A stretch of 64,000 nt of DNA from Methylobacillus methanolivorans (GTDB lineage Bacteria; Pseudomonadota; Gammaproteobacteria; Burkholderiales; Methylophilaceae): NCBI RefSeq assembly GCF_044751345.1, contig NZ_JBIWXY010000001.1:372001-436000 (forward strand), written 5' to 3'. How positions within the stretch are numbered: the first letter of the stretch is position 1; the number at the start of each line of letters is the position of its first letter. This document shows, piece after piece, positions 52,943-62,443 of the stretch. The notes under the pieces were generated by a model that did not search any database, was not told the origin of the DNA, and saw only the letters and a program-made list of their open reading frames with translations. A program made the translations under genes and the position numbers.

Positions 52943-53203
52943 CGCCCTGTGTCATGCTTTAGGGCTGTCAGCAAGATATCAGCACAATCTCGTGCTCGCA
53001 TAAAAAGAAGCGACTGAACACCAGCCTGTGTGGATCAGGTGATTTTCCTAATGTAGTGCCATAGTATCTGTGGTTTGATATCGGCCATGATCATGATCAT
53101 TTTAAAATACATGGCCCGGTGCCTATGTTGGTGTGAGTCTTAGCAGATCAGCATTATTCGGGGAGTTGTTTGATTGTGTCACGATGACTTTGCTGGAGAG
53201 AGC

Positions 53204-55801
53204 ATGTCTACCAACAATATCAATGAGCTACCCGATATCCCTGCGGTGCCTGCGTACCTGAGATTGGCTGGGCTGGAACAGGCCTTGGCGATTGCGGAGT
53301 TCTCCCCTGATGGTGTATTGCAGTGGGCCAATGCCCATTATTGGGCTTTGCTGGGCGATGCGGATACTGAAGTCATAGGAAGTCATCATCGCAGTTTTTG
53401 CTATCCTGCGCTGGCCGGGAGTGACGGTGAAGATGCTTTCTGGGCAAGACTGCGTAATGGGGAGGTATGCTCAGGGCAGGTTGAGCGGATAGATCACGCT
53501 GGCAATCGTTGGCTGGAAGCAACGTATATACCGGTGCCGGATGAGCAGGGCACGGTGATGCATATCTTCAAGATGGCGATTGATATCAGTGCCCGATTGC
53601 AGGCTGAGCGAGAACACCAAGAAAGCCTACATAGGCTTTCACTGGCGGCTGATGCCAGTGATACTGCCATTGCCATTTCTGACCCCCAGGGCAATATCGT
53701 GTATGTGAATCGCGGGTTCAGCCGGATGTTGGGGTGGCATCTGGATGAAATCAATCGGCCGATTTCCGAGCTACTGATGCCTGATGCCGAGCATGCTGCG
53801 CAGTATGCCTATTACGCGGGATTGGATACGGGCGAATCCACCGCCTGGGAAGATATTGTAGTCGGGCAAGATCAACAGCGTTACTGGGTCAAGATCGTCA
53901 GCAATTTGGTTACCAGTACGGAAGGTTGTTGGCAATATACAGTCACGACGTTGACGGATATTACCCAGGTGAAGCTATATGCTGCATTGCAACAGCCAAC
54001 CCTGGATGCGATGGTGCAAGAGCTGCCCCTGGCGGAAATATTGGAGATTATCTGCCTCGAGGCTGAGCGTATCGTGCCCGACATGGCGACCTCTATTCTT
54101 GAGGTGGATGCAGCAGGAAAGTTGCATCCATTGGCAGCCCCTAGCTTGCCATATGCTTATTCTAAATCGCTGGACGGGGTGGAAGTCGGTCCGATGGTTG
54201 GCTCTTGTGGCTCGGCAGCCTGGTTGAACGAGACGGTCAAAGTCAATGACATCAAAACAGACACGCGCTGGTCACCTTTTTGCCATATGGTATGGCCGCT
54301 CGGCTATACCGCATGCTGGTCTACGCCAATTTGCAATTCTCATGGGATGGTGGTCGGTACATTTGCATTCTATTTCCATGAAAATAATCGGCCAGTTGCC
54401 GAGCGTTTTCATCCGCTCCTAGTCGATGCTTGCACGGCACTTTGTGCATTGGCGCTGGAGCGCGAGCATTCCAGGCAGCGTATCCGGCAGTTGGCTTTTT
54501 ATGATGAGCTAACAGGTTTGCCTAACCGCAATCTGCTCTATGCCAAGGCTGAGCAGGCGCTAGCGGCCATGGCTCGTAATGAGCAGGCGCTTGCTGTGCT
54601 GGTCATGGATATGGATCATTTCAAAAAAGTGAACGACTCCCTGGGCCGCTCCGCAGGAGATGAACTGCTATGCCGGGTGGCAGCCAAGCTGAAACAAGGG
54701 ATGCGCGCCATGGATATGGCGGGGCGCCTTTCTGGCAATGCCTTTGTTCTAGTATTGCCACAATGTGATGCTGCTCAGGTGCAGCATATCTTGGCGCGTA
54801 TTCGTACTTTACTGATGGAACCAGTGCTGTTGGCTCGCTCCTCCTTGTCTGTGTCAGCCAGTGTCGGGATTGCTATGTTTCCCGAGGATGGCCGCGATGT
54901 AGGGACATTGCTGCATCGGGCCGAAATGGCGATGTACCAAGCCAAAAAGGCTGGTCGTGGCCAGTCTCGATTTTTTAGCAATGAAATCAATGTGCGCGCG
55001 CAAGAGCGCTTGATGTTCGAGAATGCCCTGCGCGATGCATTGCAGCATAATCAGTTGCATCTGCATTACCAGCCGCAGATGGGGCTTTCCACAGGTGATT
55101 TACATGGCGTTGAGGCCTTGGCCCGCTGGAATCATCCTGCCATGGGGGAGATACCTCCCGCACGCTTTATTCCACTGGCGGAGGAGTGTGGCTTGATCAA
55201 TGAGCTAAGCCGCTGGGTATTGCACGAGGCATGCCGTCAGCTTGCTTCATGGCGTGCCACAGGTGTGCCTATCCCTTGTATTGCCGTGAACCTGTCGGTA
55301 AGCAACTTTCAGGATGTTCACCTTCCCAGCCTGATTGCCCACGTCCTGGAAAGTAATGGCTTATTGCCAAAGGATTTGATTGTAGAGCTTACCGAAAGCA
55401 TGTTGCTGGACAACACTCCAGGTGTCATGCAAGTCATTGAGGCAATAGATGCGTTAGGAGTCAGGCTTTCCCTCGATGATTTTGGAACGGGCTATTCCAG
55501 TTTGAGTTATTTGCGTCGCCTGCCGGTATCTGGACTCAAGCTTGATCGCAGCTTTGTGGTTGATCTGGAACATGACGAGGCAGCGCAGGCCTTGAGTAGT
55601 GCCATTCTCGAGATCGGCAGGAGCTTGCATCTTCACGTGGTGGCAGAGGGGGTTGAAACCCCGGCACAACATCATATATTGCTTGAGCTGGGCTATCCTG
55701 TGGCGCAAGGCTATTTGTATTCGCCCCCGCTGCCCGCAGATCAATTGACTTCATGGGTACAGTCATCCAAGGAAGCAATACGCGATAAACACAAGACTTA
55801 A
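53204..55801 (+). CDS. PAS-PAS-GAF-GGDEF-EAL cyclic di-GMP signalling protein, GGDEF degenerate
   Basis: An 865-residue cytosolic sensor. PAS domains occupy about 20-150 and 150-260 and a GAF domain about 260-430. The GGDEF domain follows, with its signature replaced by S-G-N-A-F near residue 510, and then a complete EAL domain (E-A-L-A-R-W near 636, D-D-F-G-T-G-Y-S-S near 755). Expected activity is cyclic di-GMP hydrolysis, with the dead GGDEF perhaps binding GTP as a regulator. The ATG at 53204 has GGAGAGAG upstream; ten extra residues of the longer frame are unlikely. No membrane segment. Confidence 0.9.
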   Translation: MSTNNINELPDIPAVPAYLRLAGLEQALAIAEFSPDGVLQWANAHYWALLGDADTEVIGSHHRSFCYPALAGSDGEDAFWARLRNGEVCSGQVERIDHAGNRWLEATYIPVPDEQGTVMHIFKMAIDISARLQAEREHQESLHRLSLAADASDTAIAISDPQGNIVYVNRGFSRMLGWHLDEINRPISELLMPDAEHAAQYAYYAGLDTGESTAWEDIVVGQDQQRYWVKIVSNLVTSTEGCWQYTVTTLTDITQVKLYAALQQPTLDAMVQELPLAEILEIICLEAERIVPDMATSILEVDAAGKLHPLAAPSLPYAYSKSLDGVEVGPMVGSCGSAAWLNETVKVNDIKTDTRWSPFCHMVWPLGYTACWSTPICNSHGMVVGTFAFYFHENNRPVAERFHPLLVDACTALCALALEREHSRQRIRQLAFYDELTGLPNRNLLYAKAEQALAAMARNEQALAVLVMDMDHFKKVNDSLGRSAGDELLCRVAAKLKQGMRAMDMAGRLSGNAFVLVLPQCDAAQVQHILARIRTLLMEPVLLARSSLSVSASVGIAMFPEDGRDVGTLLHRAEMAMYQAKKAGRGQSRFFSNEINVRAQERLMFENALRDALQHNQLHLHYQPQMGLSTGDLHGVEALARWNHPAMGEIPPARFIPLAEECGLINELSRWVLHEACRQLASWRATGVPIPCIAVNLSVSNFQDVHLPSLIAHVLESNGLLPKDLIVELTESMLLDNTPGVMQVIEAIDALGVRLSLDDFGTGYSSLSYLRRLPVSGLKLDRSFVVDLEHDEAAQALSSAILEIGRSLHLHVVAEGVETPAQHHILLELGYPVAQGYLYSPPLPADQLTSWVQSSKEAIRDKHKT

Positions 55802-55887
55802 ATTGCTGATCTTGTGGGTGAGGTGCCTGAAACCACAGCTCAGGCCGTATACTATCGGCATATTTACTCACCAAGAAACGCCTGTTT

Positions 55888-58494
55888 ATGCCTCCAGATA
55901 CCCAAGCCGCTCCCAATACGATTTACCTCAAGGATTACACTCCCGCGCCTTACCAGGCATCGCATATCAGCCTCAAGTTTGCATTGTTCGAGGATAAAAC
56001 CATTGTCAGGTCGGAGGTGACTTACCTCAAGGCAGCAGACGCAAGCTCAACGCGATTAGTGCTTAACGGCCAGGATCAGGCCATTATCTCTGTGGAGCTT
56101 GATGGCAAGCCGTTTGATGGTTATCTCTTGGAAGAGGGCAGGCTGATCATTGACCAGCCTGGAGACAGTTTCACGCTCACCATTACCACTGAAATCCACC
56201 CTGAAACTAATACCGCGCTGGAAGGTTTATATAAATCCCAGGGTACTTTCTGCACGCAATGCGAGGCTGAAGGCTTCCGCCGGATTACTTACTTCCAGGA
56301 TAGGCCAGATGTCTTGAGCGTTTTCTCTGTGCGCATCGAGGCGGATAAAGCGCGCTATCCGGTGTTGCTTTCCAATGGCAATCTGGTGGCTTCAGGTGAA
56401 GTTGAGGCGGGGCGGCATTTTACCGAGTGGCATGATCCATTCCCCAAGCCTTGTTACCTGTTTGCCTTGGTGGCGGGTGATTTGGTCAGGATTGCTGATC
56501 GTTTCGCCACGCAATCTGGCCGTGATGTTGATTTGCACATCTATGTCAGGAAAGGCGATGAGGGACAGTGCGACCATGCCATGGCTTCGCTGAAAAAGGC
56601 GATGAAGTGGGATGAGGAAAAATATGGCCGGGAATATGCACTGGATCTCTTCAATATCGTGGCTGTCAGCGACTTCAATATGGGCGCGATGGAAAATACC
56701 TCGCTCAACATCTTCAACACCAAGCTGGTGCTGGCACACCAGGAAACGGCAACCGACAGCGATTTCATCAGCGTTGAGGCGGTGATCGCGCATGAGTATT
56801 TCCATAACTGGACCGGTAACCGTGTCACCTGCCGCGATTGGTTTCAGCTCTCCCTCAAAGAGGGTCTCACCGTATTCCGTGACCAGGAGTTCAGCGCCGA
56901 TATGAACTCACGTGCGGTGCAGCGCATTGATGATGTGGATCAGTTGCGCAGGCTGCAATTCCCTGAAGATGCGAGCCCGCTGGCGCACTCGGTGCAGCCG
57001 GATCATTTTATCGAAATCAGCAATTTTTACACCATGACCATTTATGAGAAAGGGTCTGAGCTGATTCGCATGCAGCATACCTTGCTGGGGGCGCAACAAT
57101 ACCGTCAGGCGACCGATCTCTATTTCGATCGCTATGATGGTCATGCCGTTACTATCAATGATTTTGTGCAATGCATGGCCGATGCTTCGGGGCGCGATAT
57201 GTCGCAGTTCTTCCGCTGGTACAAGCAGGCTGGCACGCCTAGTTTGCAGGCTAGTGGTCGTTACAATGCCGAGGCCAAGCAATATACCCTCACATTCAAG
57301 CAATCACAGCCGGATACACCTGGGCAAAAGGATAAGCAGCCTTTGCTGATTCCAGTAGCCGTTGGCTTGCTCAACGAAGCGGGTGAGGAAACGCATGCCA
57401 CCCAAGTGCTGGAGATGACGGAGCGTGAGCAGAGTTTTACGTTTAATGATGTGGCCGCGCGCCCTGTGCCTTCCATCTTGCGTGGCTTCTCTGCCCCAGT
57501 GAAGCTGAGTAGTGACCTGAGTGACGATGACTTGCGCTTGTTGCAGTTGAGGGATACGGATGGATTCAACAAATGGGAAGCCGGGCAAACCATTGCACTG
57601 CGTACCATCCAGCGCTTGATTGCCGACCCTGCCAGCGATACCACGCAATTCGTTGATGATTTCGGCGTTTTGATAGCGCAGGGCACGCATGATAACGTAG
57701 ACAAGGCGCTGTTGGCTCGTGCGTTGTCGTTGCCATCTATCGCAGTGATTGCGCAAGCACAAGAGGTGGTGGATCCGGCCGCGATTGATCATGCCCGTGG
57801 AAGCTTGCTCAAGGCGATCAAGCGTGCCCATAAGGATACGTTGGCAAAGCTGTATGAGCATCATCACAGTGCAGGGGCATTCTCCATTTCACCTGCCGCG
57901 ATGGGGCGTCGCGCCTTGCGTAATACCTTGCTGGAGCTACTGACGGTGACCAACGGCACGGGTTGTGCTGCACGTGGCAAGGCGCATTACGATCAGGCCG
58001 ACAATATGACCGATCGCGTAGCAGCCTTATCCAGCTTGGCTGATAGCCAGCAGCCACAACGCGATGAAGTGTTTGCTGATTTTTACGAGCGCTTCAAGGG
58101 TTACCAACTTGTGGTGGATAAGTGGTTCTCGCTACAGGCCATTGCGAATCGTGACAGCATCTTCGCGGACTTTGCCAGCTTGCGCCAGCATCCTGAGTTC
58201 AATATCCGCAACCCGAATCGCGTGCGAGCTTTGTATTCAGCGTTTGCCGTGAATAACCCTGTGAAATTCCACGACGCTAGTGGTCAAGGCTATGCCTTGC
58301 TCAGGGATGCCATTATTGAACTGAATGCCATTAACCCGCAGATCGCTTCACGCCAAGTAACGCCTTTCCGCGAATGGAAGCGCTACACGCCAGTGTTGCA
58401 GGCACACATGCAGCAGGCGTTGCAAGCCATCATGGATACCCCCAAGCTTTCTAGAGATGTGTTTGAGGTGGTGAGCAAATGCCTGGCACCATAA
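55888..58494 (+). CDS. pepN: Aminopeptidase N (M1 family)
   Basis: Zinc aminopeptidase of 868 residues (E. coli PepN 870) that removes N-terminal residues from peptides in the cytosol. G-A-M-E-N lies near 265 and the zinc motif H-E-Y-F-H-N-W near 301, with the downstream glutamate in K-E-G-L-T-V. The C-terminal helical domain is complete. A terminator follows. A single-gene unit. Confidence 0.97.
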   Translation: MPPDTQAAPNTIYLKDYTPAPYQASHISLKFALFEDKTIVRSEVTYLKAADASSTRLVLNGQDQAIISVELDGKPFDGYLLEEGRLIIDQPGDSFTLTITTEIHPETNTALEGLYKSQGTFCTQCEAEGFRRITYFQDRPDVLSVFSVRIEADKARYPVLLSNGNLVASGEVEAGRHFTEWHDPFPKPCYLFALVAGDLVRIADRFATQSGRDVDLHIYVRKGDEGQCDHAMASLKKAMKWDEEKYGREYALDLFNIVAVSDFNMGAMENTSLNIFNTKLVLAHQETATDSDFISVEAVIAHEYFHNWTGNRVTCRDWFQLSLKEGLTVFRDQEFSADMNSRAVQRIDDVDQLRRLQFPEDASPLAHSVQPDHFIEISNFYTMTIYEKGSELIRMQHTLLGAQQYRQATDLYFDRYDGHAVTINDFVQCMADASGRDMSQFFRWYKQAGTPSLQASGRYNAEAKQYTLTFKQSQPDTPGQKDKQPLLIPVAVGLLNEAGEETHATQVLEMTEREQSFTFNDVAARPVPSILRGFSAPVKLSSDLSDDDLRLLQLRDTDGFNKWEAGQTIALRTIQRLIADPASDTTQFVDDFGVLIAQGTHDNVDKALLARALSLPSIAVIAQAQEVVDPAAIDHARGSLLKAIKRAHKDTLAKLYEHHHSAGAFSISPAAMGRRALRNTLLELLTVTNGTGCAARGKAHYDQADNMTDRVAALSSLADSQQPQRDEVFADFYERFKGYQLVVDKWFSLQAIANRDSIFADFASLRQHPEFNIRNPNRVRALYSAFAVNNPVKFHDASGQGYALLRDAIIELNAINPQIASRQVTPFREWKRYTPVLQAHMQQALQAIMDTPKLSRDVFEVVSKCLAP

Positions 58495-58520
58495 GTTGCC
58501 TGTCATGATAATATAAACAA

Positions 58521-58565
58521 AACCCGGTCTGGCAACCTTTGTTGTTATCCCGGGTTGTTTTTTTG
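58521..58565 (+). terminator. Terminator of pepN
   Basis: AACCCGG (58521-58527) pairs with CCGGGTT (58550-58556) and is followed by G and seven T residues. The 22-nt loop is long, but the T-run and the position 27 bp after the pepN stop are typical. Confidence 0.8.
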
Positions 58566-58633
58566 CCTTATTGTTGTATATTTAATGAAACAATGGAGAT
58601 GTTTATCAGCGTGTCAGTAAGAAGGAGAAGGCA

Positions 58634-59038
58634 ATGAGTCAACATGCAATCTGTACCGAAGATGAAATCAAGTCGCTGGTGGATACTTTTTATACCACCG
58701 TCCGTCAGGACGCGCTTCTAGGGCCGATATTCAATGGGCATATACAAGATTGGGATACTCACCTGAACAAGCTAGTGGATTTCTGGTGTGCGATCTTGTT
58801 GGGCAGCCGCCGGTTCTCGGGGACCCCTATGCCCAAGCATATCGCCTTGCCGGATTTGAGTGCGGAATTGTTCGAGCACTGGCTGTCTTTGTTTCATCAA
58901 ACACTAGCCGAACAGCCTAACCGTGCCTTGCAGGCGCAGGCCGAGTTGATGGCTGGCAAGATTGCCAATAGTTTATGGATGGGTTACCAGATGCATCGCC
59001 AGCCCGAAGAGTTGCCGACAGGATTGGCATTTGCTTGA
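58634..59038 (+). CDS. Group III truncated haemoglobin
   Basis: A 134-residue 2/2 globin. F-Y-T-T-V-R-Q-D-A-L-L-G-P-I-F near the N-terminus and L-V-D-F-W-C-A-I-L-L-G-S-R-R-F-S-G fit group III. A proximal histidine candidate lies in S-L-F-H-Q-T. It lacks a signal peptide. Group III globins bind O2 and NO and are implicated in nitrosative or oxidative defence. GGAGAAGG precedes the ATG. It is convergent with tpx, an oxidative-stress gene. Confidence 0.9.
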   Translation: MSQHAICTEDEIKSLVDTFYTTVRQDALLGPIFNGHIQDWDTHLNKLVDFWCAILLGSRRFSGTPMPKHIALPDLSAELFEHWLSLFHQTLAEQPNRALQAQAELMAGKIANSLWMGYQMHRQPEELPTGLAFA

Positions 59039-59067
59039 GCGTTTGTACAAGCGAGGAGCTTGAGGCT

Positions 59068-59101
59068 AAAAACAGTCAGCCGTGGCTCGAGCCACGGCTG
59101 A
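59068..59101 (-). terminator. Terminator of tpx (26-bp perfect palindrome)
   Basis: Positions 59076-59101 form a perfect palindrome centred on GGCTCGAGCC. On the minus strand it is followed by CTG and five T residues. It stands between the convergent globin and tpx genes and terminates tpx; the same stem may also act on the globin transcript. Confidence 0.8.
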
Positions 59102-59113
59102 GCGGAGTGGGCG

Positions 59114-59614
59114 TTACAGCGCAGCCAGGGCAGCGTCGTAATTTGGTTCGTTGGCGATCTCGGAAACCAGTTCACTGTGCAGTACCTTGTTGTTTTCGTC
59201 CAGCACGACGACAGCGCGTGCGGTCAAGCCAGCCAGGCTGCTATCAGCGATCTGTACGCCGTAATCCTTGGAGAACTTGGCGGTATCACGGAAAGTAGAT
59301 AGGGTCACGACATTTTCCAGGCCTTCAGCACCGCAAAAACGGCTTTGCGCAAATGGCAGGTCAGCAGAAATGCACAAGACCACGGTGTTGGCGATGCCAC
59401 TGGCCTGCTTGTTGAAGGTGCGTACGGAAGTGGCGCAGGTTGGCGTATCAATACTAGGGAAAATGTTCAATACCTTGCGCTTGCCAGCAAATTCAGCCAG
59501 ACCAACTAGGTTGCGCTTGGCATCTGCCAGCTGAAAGTCGGGAGCGGTTGCGCCTGGCTGTGGCAGGTTGCCGCCGATCTGTACTGGGTTGCCTTTGAGG
59601 GTGACGGTTGCCAT
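59114..59614 (-). CDS. tpx: Thiol peroxidase
   Basis: A 166-residue atypical 2-Cys peroxiredoxin. The peroxidatic cysteine is C60 in T-P-T-C and the resolving cysteine is C94 in S-R-F-C-G-A-E, matching E. coli Tpx C61 and C95. It reduces lipid hydroperoxides using thioredoxin. The ATG at 59614 with AAGGAC upstream is preferred over the TTG directly before it. Confidence 0.97.
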   Translation of the reverse strand: MATVTLKGNPVQIGGNLPQPGATAPDFQLADAKRNLVGLAEFAGKRKVLNIFPSIDTPTCATSVRTFNKQASGIANTVVLCISADLPFAQSRFCGAEGLENVVTLSTFRDTAKFSKDYGVQIADSSLAGLTARAVVVLDENNKVLHSELVSEIANEPNYDAALAAL

Positions 59615-59698
59615 CAATATAGTCCTTTTCTATCTGGTTTAAGTGAGGTTGGATGCCTGACCTTGCATCAAAGTTTCACGATCACTCAAGCTTCGCCA

Positions 59699-60844
59699 TC
59701 ATATGGCTTCGCTCAAGTAGCCTATGGTCATGGTCTGGTTATGCAGCACATTGTCCGTGGTATTGGGCCGCGGACAGAATTCCCCATAAGAGTAAAAGCC
59801 GGTCAATACGGTCTGGTTACCCAGTGTTTGTTGTACCGCATGAATTTCATCGGCGATCTGGTCGGCCATCACCAGTTTGCGCCCGACGCAGCTGACACAC
59901 AAGGCTAGGCCGGGCTGATTGGTGTTCAAGTTGCCAGTGACCAGTTTGGCAGCGCCTCCTGCACCTTCCACCAAGCGGTCATGTGTGGTCTGGCAGAGGC
60001 GCACAGTTTCGCCTTCTTCCACGTTGCCAGCAAAGGTCAGGCTATTCTTGGATGCGTCGATTGAAAGTAGGGTGCGCACTTTTTCTACTTCACGCTTGCC
60101 TTCTTCAATCACGGCAAACGGGAAGCGTAGGCCAGAGCCGGGTAAGGTCTTGGCGTTTTGCTCGCCGATATACATGCGGTAAAGCGGCAACGCAGGTTTG
60201 CCATCCATTTCGTAGACGACGTTTTTTTCCGACTTAGTGATCTTGCGTGGCGGGCCATAAGGTTTCCAGCCACCGAGTGCGCCGCTAGCGGTAATCAAAT
60301 GATCGCCATATAGTCCGATAGCAATTACCAGCCCTTCTTCTACGCTGTCGTTGAGGAGTTGCAGGGTTCTGGAGAATTCGGCATTGTCACCTGCCATGCC
60401 GCCAACGATAGGAATATCACCCAACACGCTCTGAAAGCCTTGTAACAACTCGGAGCCATTGATGTGCAGGCCGTCAGAGAATAGCAACACAGTGCGCAGG
60501 CTTTCTGACTTCAGTTGTTTGGCCAGGTTGACGGCGGTATCGGCAGAGCTCTGCATATTGTTGGCACGGGCGTAGGTTACGCGTTGCATGGTTTTATCCC
60601 ATGCGATGGCGGTAATTTGCAGGCTGTCGTCGCTGACGCCGTGTGGGCCAATTTCACCTGAGGTCGTACAGCCGACGATCTGGGCAGACGGGTAGCGCTC
60701 CTTGAGTTGGGCTGGCAGCTTGGCATCGCCGAATCGCCTGACTGAGCCAAATACCAATACCAGGTTGGCATTGGGTAGTGGCGATGATGAGGGCAAATCC
60801 TTGATGCTCATCTTCGCCGTGAGGGCTTCCTGTCTGACTAACAT
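59699..60844 (-). CDS. FIST-domain sensory protein
   Basis: A 381-residue protein with FIST N (about 25-220) and FIST C (about 225-360) domains, known as putative small-ligand sensors in signal transduction. Motifs include V-G-C-T-T-S-G-E-I near 55 and F-Y-S-Y-G-E-F-C-P near 357. No signal peptide or output domain is present. GGAG precedes the ATG. It diverges from the pilGHIJ cluster across 274 bp, suggesting a link to the chemosensory system, but that is inference. Confidence 0.88.
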   Translation of the reverse strand: MLVRQEALTAKMSIKDLPSSSPLPNANLVLVFGSVRRFGDAKLPAQLKERYPSAQIVGCTTSGEIGPHGVSDDSLQITAIAWDKTMQRVTYARANNMQSSADTAVNLAKQLKSESLRTVLLFSDGLHINGSELLQGFQSVLGDIPIVGGMAGDNAEFSRTLQLLNDSVEEGLVIAIGLYGDHLITASGALGGWKPYGPPRKITKSEKNVVYEMDGKPALPLYRMYIGEQNAKTLPGSGLRFPFAVIEEGKREVEKVRTLLSIDASKNSLTFAGNVEEGETVRLCQTTHDRLVEGAGGAAKLVTGNLNTNQPGLALCVSCVGRKLVMADQIADEIHAVQQTLGNQTVLTGFYSYGEFCPRPNTTDNVLHNQTMTIGYLSEAI

Positions 60845-60917
60845 GATCTCCGTTCCCTAAATGCCGCGGCTTGTGGGCGCGACGCTTCTGGTTATTGTTG
60901 TTTTGTGCGACTATGCA

Positions 60918-60936
60918 GATGACTAATCAAGTCATC
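60918..60936. promoter_or_regulatory. GATGACT-N5-AGTCATC inverted repeat
   Basis: Perfect seven-base arms with a five-base spacer in the gap between the divergent FIST and pilG genes, 74 bp from the FIST start and about 183 bp from pilG. The size suits a dimeric regulator. No known consensus was recognised. Confidence 0.4.
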
Positions 60937-60948
60937 ATGCCTGATTGC

Positions 60949-60995
60949 AGCAGGTTATTTAACCTTTTTGTCTGCAGATTGACAACCTGCTTTTT
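60949..60995 (+). other. Two mutually exclusive hairpins, each followed by T-run
   Basis: AGCAGGTT (60949-60956) can pair with the distal AACCTGCT (60984-60991), followed by TTTT. Alternatively its inner part AGGTT can pair with the adjacent AACCT (60961-60965) across ATTT, followed by four T residues. The arrangement resembles an attenuator or a short terminated RNA in the leader of the pil operon. Whether a promoter lies upstream is not established. Confidence 0.35.
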
Positions 60996-61118
60996 GTGTC
61001 GCCAGTATTGCACGGCCTAGAAGTCTATAGATAGAATGGTACGAAAATCCGGCGCTCGCCTTGAGCGCCAAGAACAAGCCTGCTGCTCAATGCAGCCTGT
61101 CAATACAGGGGATAAAGG

Positions 61119-61532
61119 GTGGGGGAAACGGATCTATCAGGTGTGAAAGTGATGGTGATTGACGACAGTCACACCATTCGTAGGAGCGCCGAGATTTTCC
61201 TGAAGCAATCAGGGTGTACCGTGTTTCTGGCCGAGGATGGCTTTGATGCCTTGTCCAAGATCGCGGACCACCTGCCAGATGTCATTTTTGTCGACATCAT
61301 GATGCCGCGCCTTGATGGCTACCAGACTTGCTCCCTGATCAAGCGCAATGCGCGTTTCAAATCCATTCCCGTGATTATGCTTTCCAGCAAGGATGGCTTG
61401 TTTGACCGTGCCCGCGGACGCATGGCGGGATCTGATCAATATCTGACCAAGCCTTTTACCCAGAATGCCTTGTTGGACGCAGTGCGCCATTACAAGCTCA
61501 GCCCAGGTGCATTAACAACGGAACAAGAGTAA
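61119..61532 (+). CDS. pilG: Twitching-motility response regulator PilG
   Basis: A 137-residue stand-alone receiver protein. The acidic pocket is D15-D16, the phosphorylated aspartate is D59 in F-V-D-I-M-M-P-R-L-D-G-Y and the conserved lysine lies in Y-L-T-K-P-F. In the Pil-Chp system it promotes pilus extension. The start is GTG with AGGGG upstream. First gene of the operon; the next begins at the base after its stop. Confidence 0.9.
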   Translation: MGETDLSGVKVMVIDDSHTIRRSAEIFLKQSGCTVFLAEDGFDALSKIADHLPDVIFVDIMMPRLDGYQTCSLIKRNARFKSIPVIMLSSKDGLFDRARGRMAGSDQYLTKPFTQNALLDAVRHYKLSPGALTTEQE

Positions 61533-61898
61533 ATGACGATCAAGAAAATCCTGGTGGTAGATGATTCAGCAACTGATCGCTTGTATTTAAGCGAGTTATT
61601 GCAAAAAGCTGGTTTTGAGGTGAGTACAGCGGAAGATGGTCAGGATTGTCTGGATAAAGTGAGTATTGCCATGCCTGACCTGGTGTTGATGGACGTGGTC
61701 ATGCCTCGCTTGAATGGCTTTCAGGCGACGCGAGCCTTATCCAAGAACCCTGCCACCGCGCATATCCCCGTGATCGTTTGCACTGGCAAGGAGCAAGCAA
61801 CTGACCGCATGTGGGCATTGCGGCAAGGTGCCAAGGACTGTGTGATCAAGCCGGTGGATGCCGATGAACTACTGACCAAGATTGCGGAGCTAGGCTGA
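61533..61898 (+). CDS. pilH: Twitching-motility response regulator PilH
   Basis: A 121-residue receiver-only protein starting M-T-I-K-K-I-L-V-V-D-D-S with phosphorylated D54 in L-M-D-V-V-M-P-R-L-N-G and lysine in C-V-I-K-P. It counterbalances PilG as a phosphate sink or retraction regulator. It directly abuts pilG, and pilI starts at the second base after its stop. Confidence 0.9.
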   Translation: MTIKKILVVDDSATDRLYLSELLQKAGFEVSTAEDGQDCLDKVSIAMPDLVLMDVVMPRLNGFQATRALSKNPATAHIPVIVCTGKEQATDRMWALRQGAKDCVIKPVDADELLTKIAELG

Positions 61899-61899
61899 G

Positions 61900-62424
61900 G
61901 TGGCTAAATCCAGGCTCAATCTCCAAGCCTATCAGCAAGGTATCCTCGAACGCCTGCAACAGGTGACTGCAGAGCCAGAAGCGAATCGCTCCAGGTTGGC
62001 TGTGTATGCTGGTAGTGAGCGGTATCTACTGGATTTGCGCGACATCAGCGAAGTGTTGCCCGTGCCGACAATCCAAGCTGTGCCATTGGTGCAGCCTTGG
62101 TTTATGGGAATGGCGAATATTCGTGGCAATCTCTATGCGATCACTGATCTGGCAAGGTTTCTGGGGGTAAGCCAGCAGGCTGCCGTGATCACCGTTGAAA
62201 GTCGTGTGTTAATTGTGCATGGTGATTTTGGCATCAATGCTGGTTTTCTCATCGATAGCCTCGCTGGCCTGCGTAGCCTGGATGAGTTCAAGCTGCTGAA
62301 CATGGTGGCGGATGTGCCGTCCCATGTGGCAGGGCGTTATGAGGATCAGCAGCATTATCAATGGGAGGTGCTGGATATAGCCCTCATTCTTGAGAAAAAA
62401 GAATTTCTGCAGGTCGCTGCCTGA
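61900..62424 (+). CDS. pilI: CheW-like adaptor PilI
   Basis: A 174-residue CheW-domain protein linking the PilJ receptor to the ChpA kinase. The features G-M-A-N-I-R-G-N-L-Y-A-I-T-D-L near 65-80 and V-E-S-R-V-L-I-V are typical of CheW/PilI. The start is GTG directly after the pilH stop. Confidence 0.9.
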   Translation: MAKSRLNLQAYQQGILERLQQVTAEPEANRSRLAVYAGSERYLLDLRDISEVLPVPTIQAVPLVQPWFMGMANIRGNLYAITDLARFLGVSQQAAVITVESRVLIVHGDFGINAGFLIDSLAGLRSLDEFKLLNMVADVPSHVAGRYEDQQHYQWEVLDIALILEKKEFLQVAA

Positions 62425-62443
62425 CAGAAAGCGGGAGACAAAT

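Noticed and set aside
52945..52970. GCCCT ... AGGGC hairpin after the MazG-like gene
   Set aside because: It has only five base pairs with a 12-nt loop and no T-run; not convincing as a terminator.
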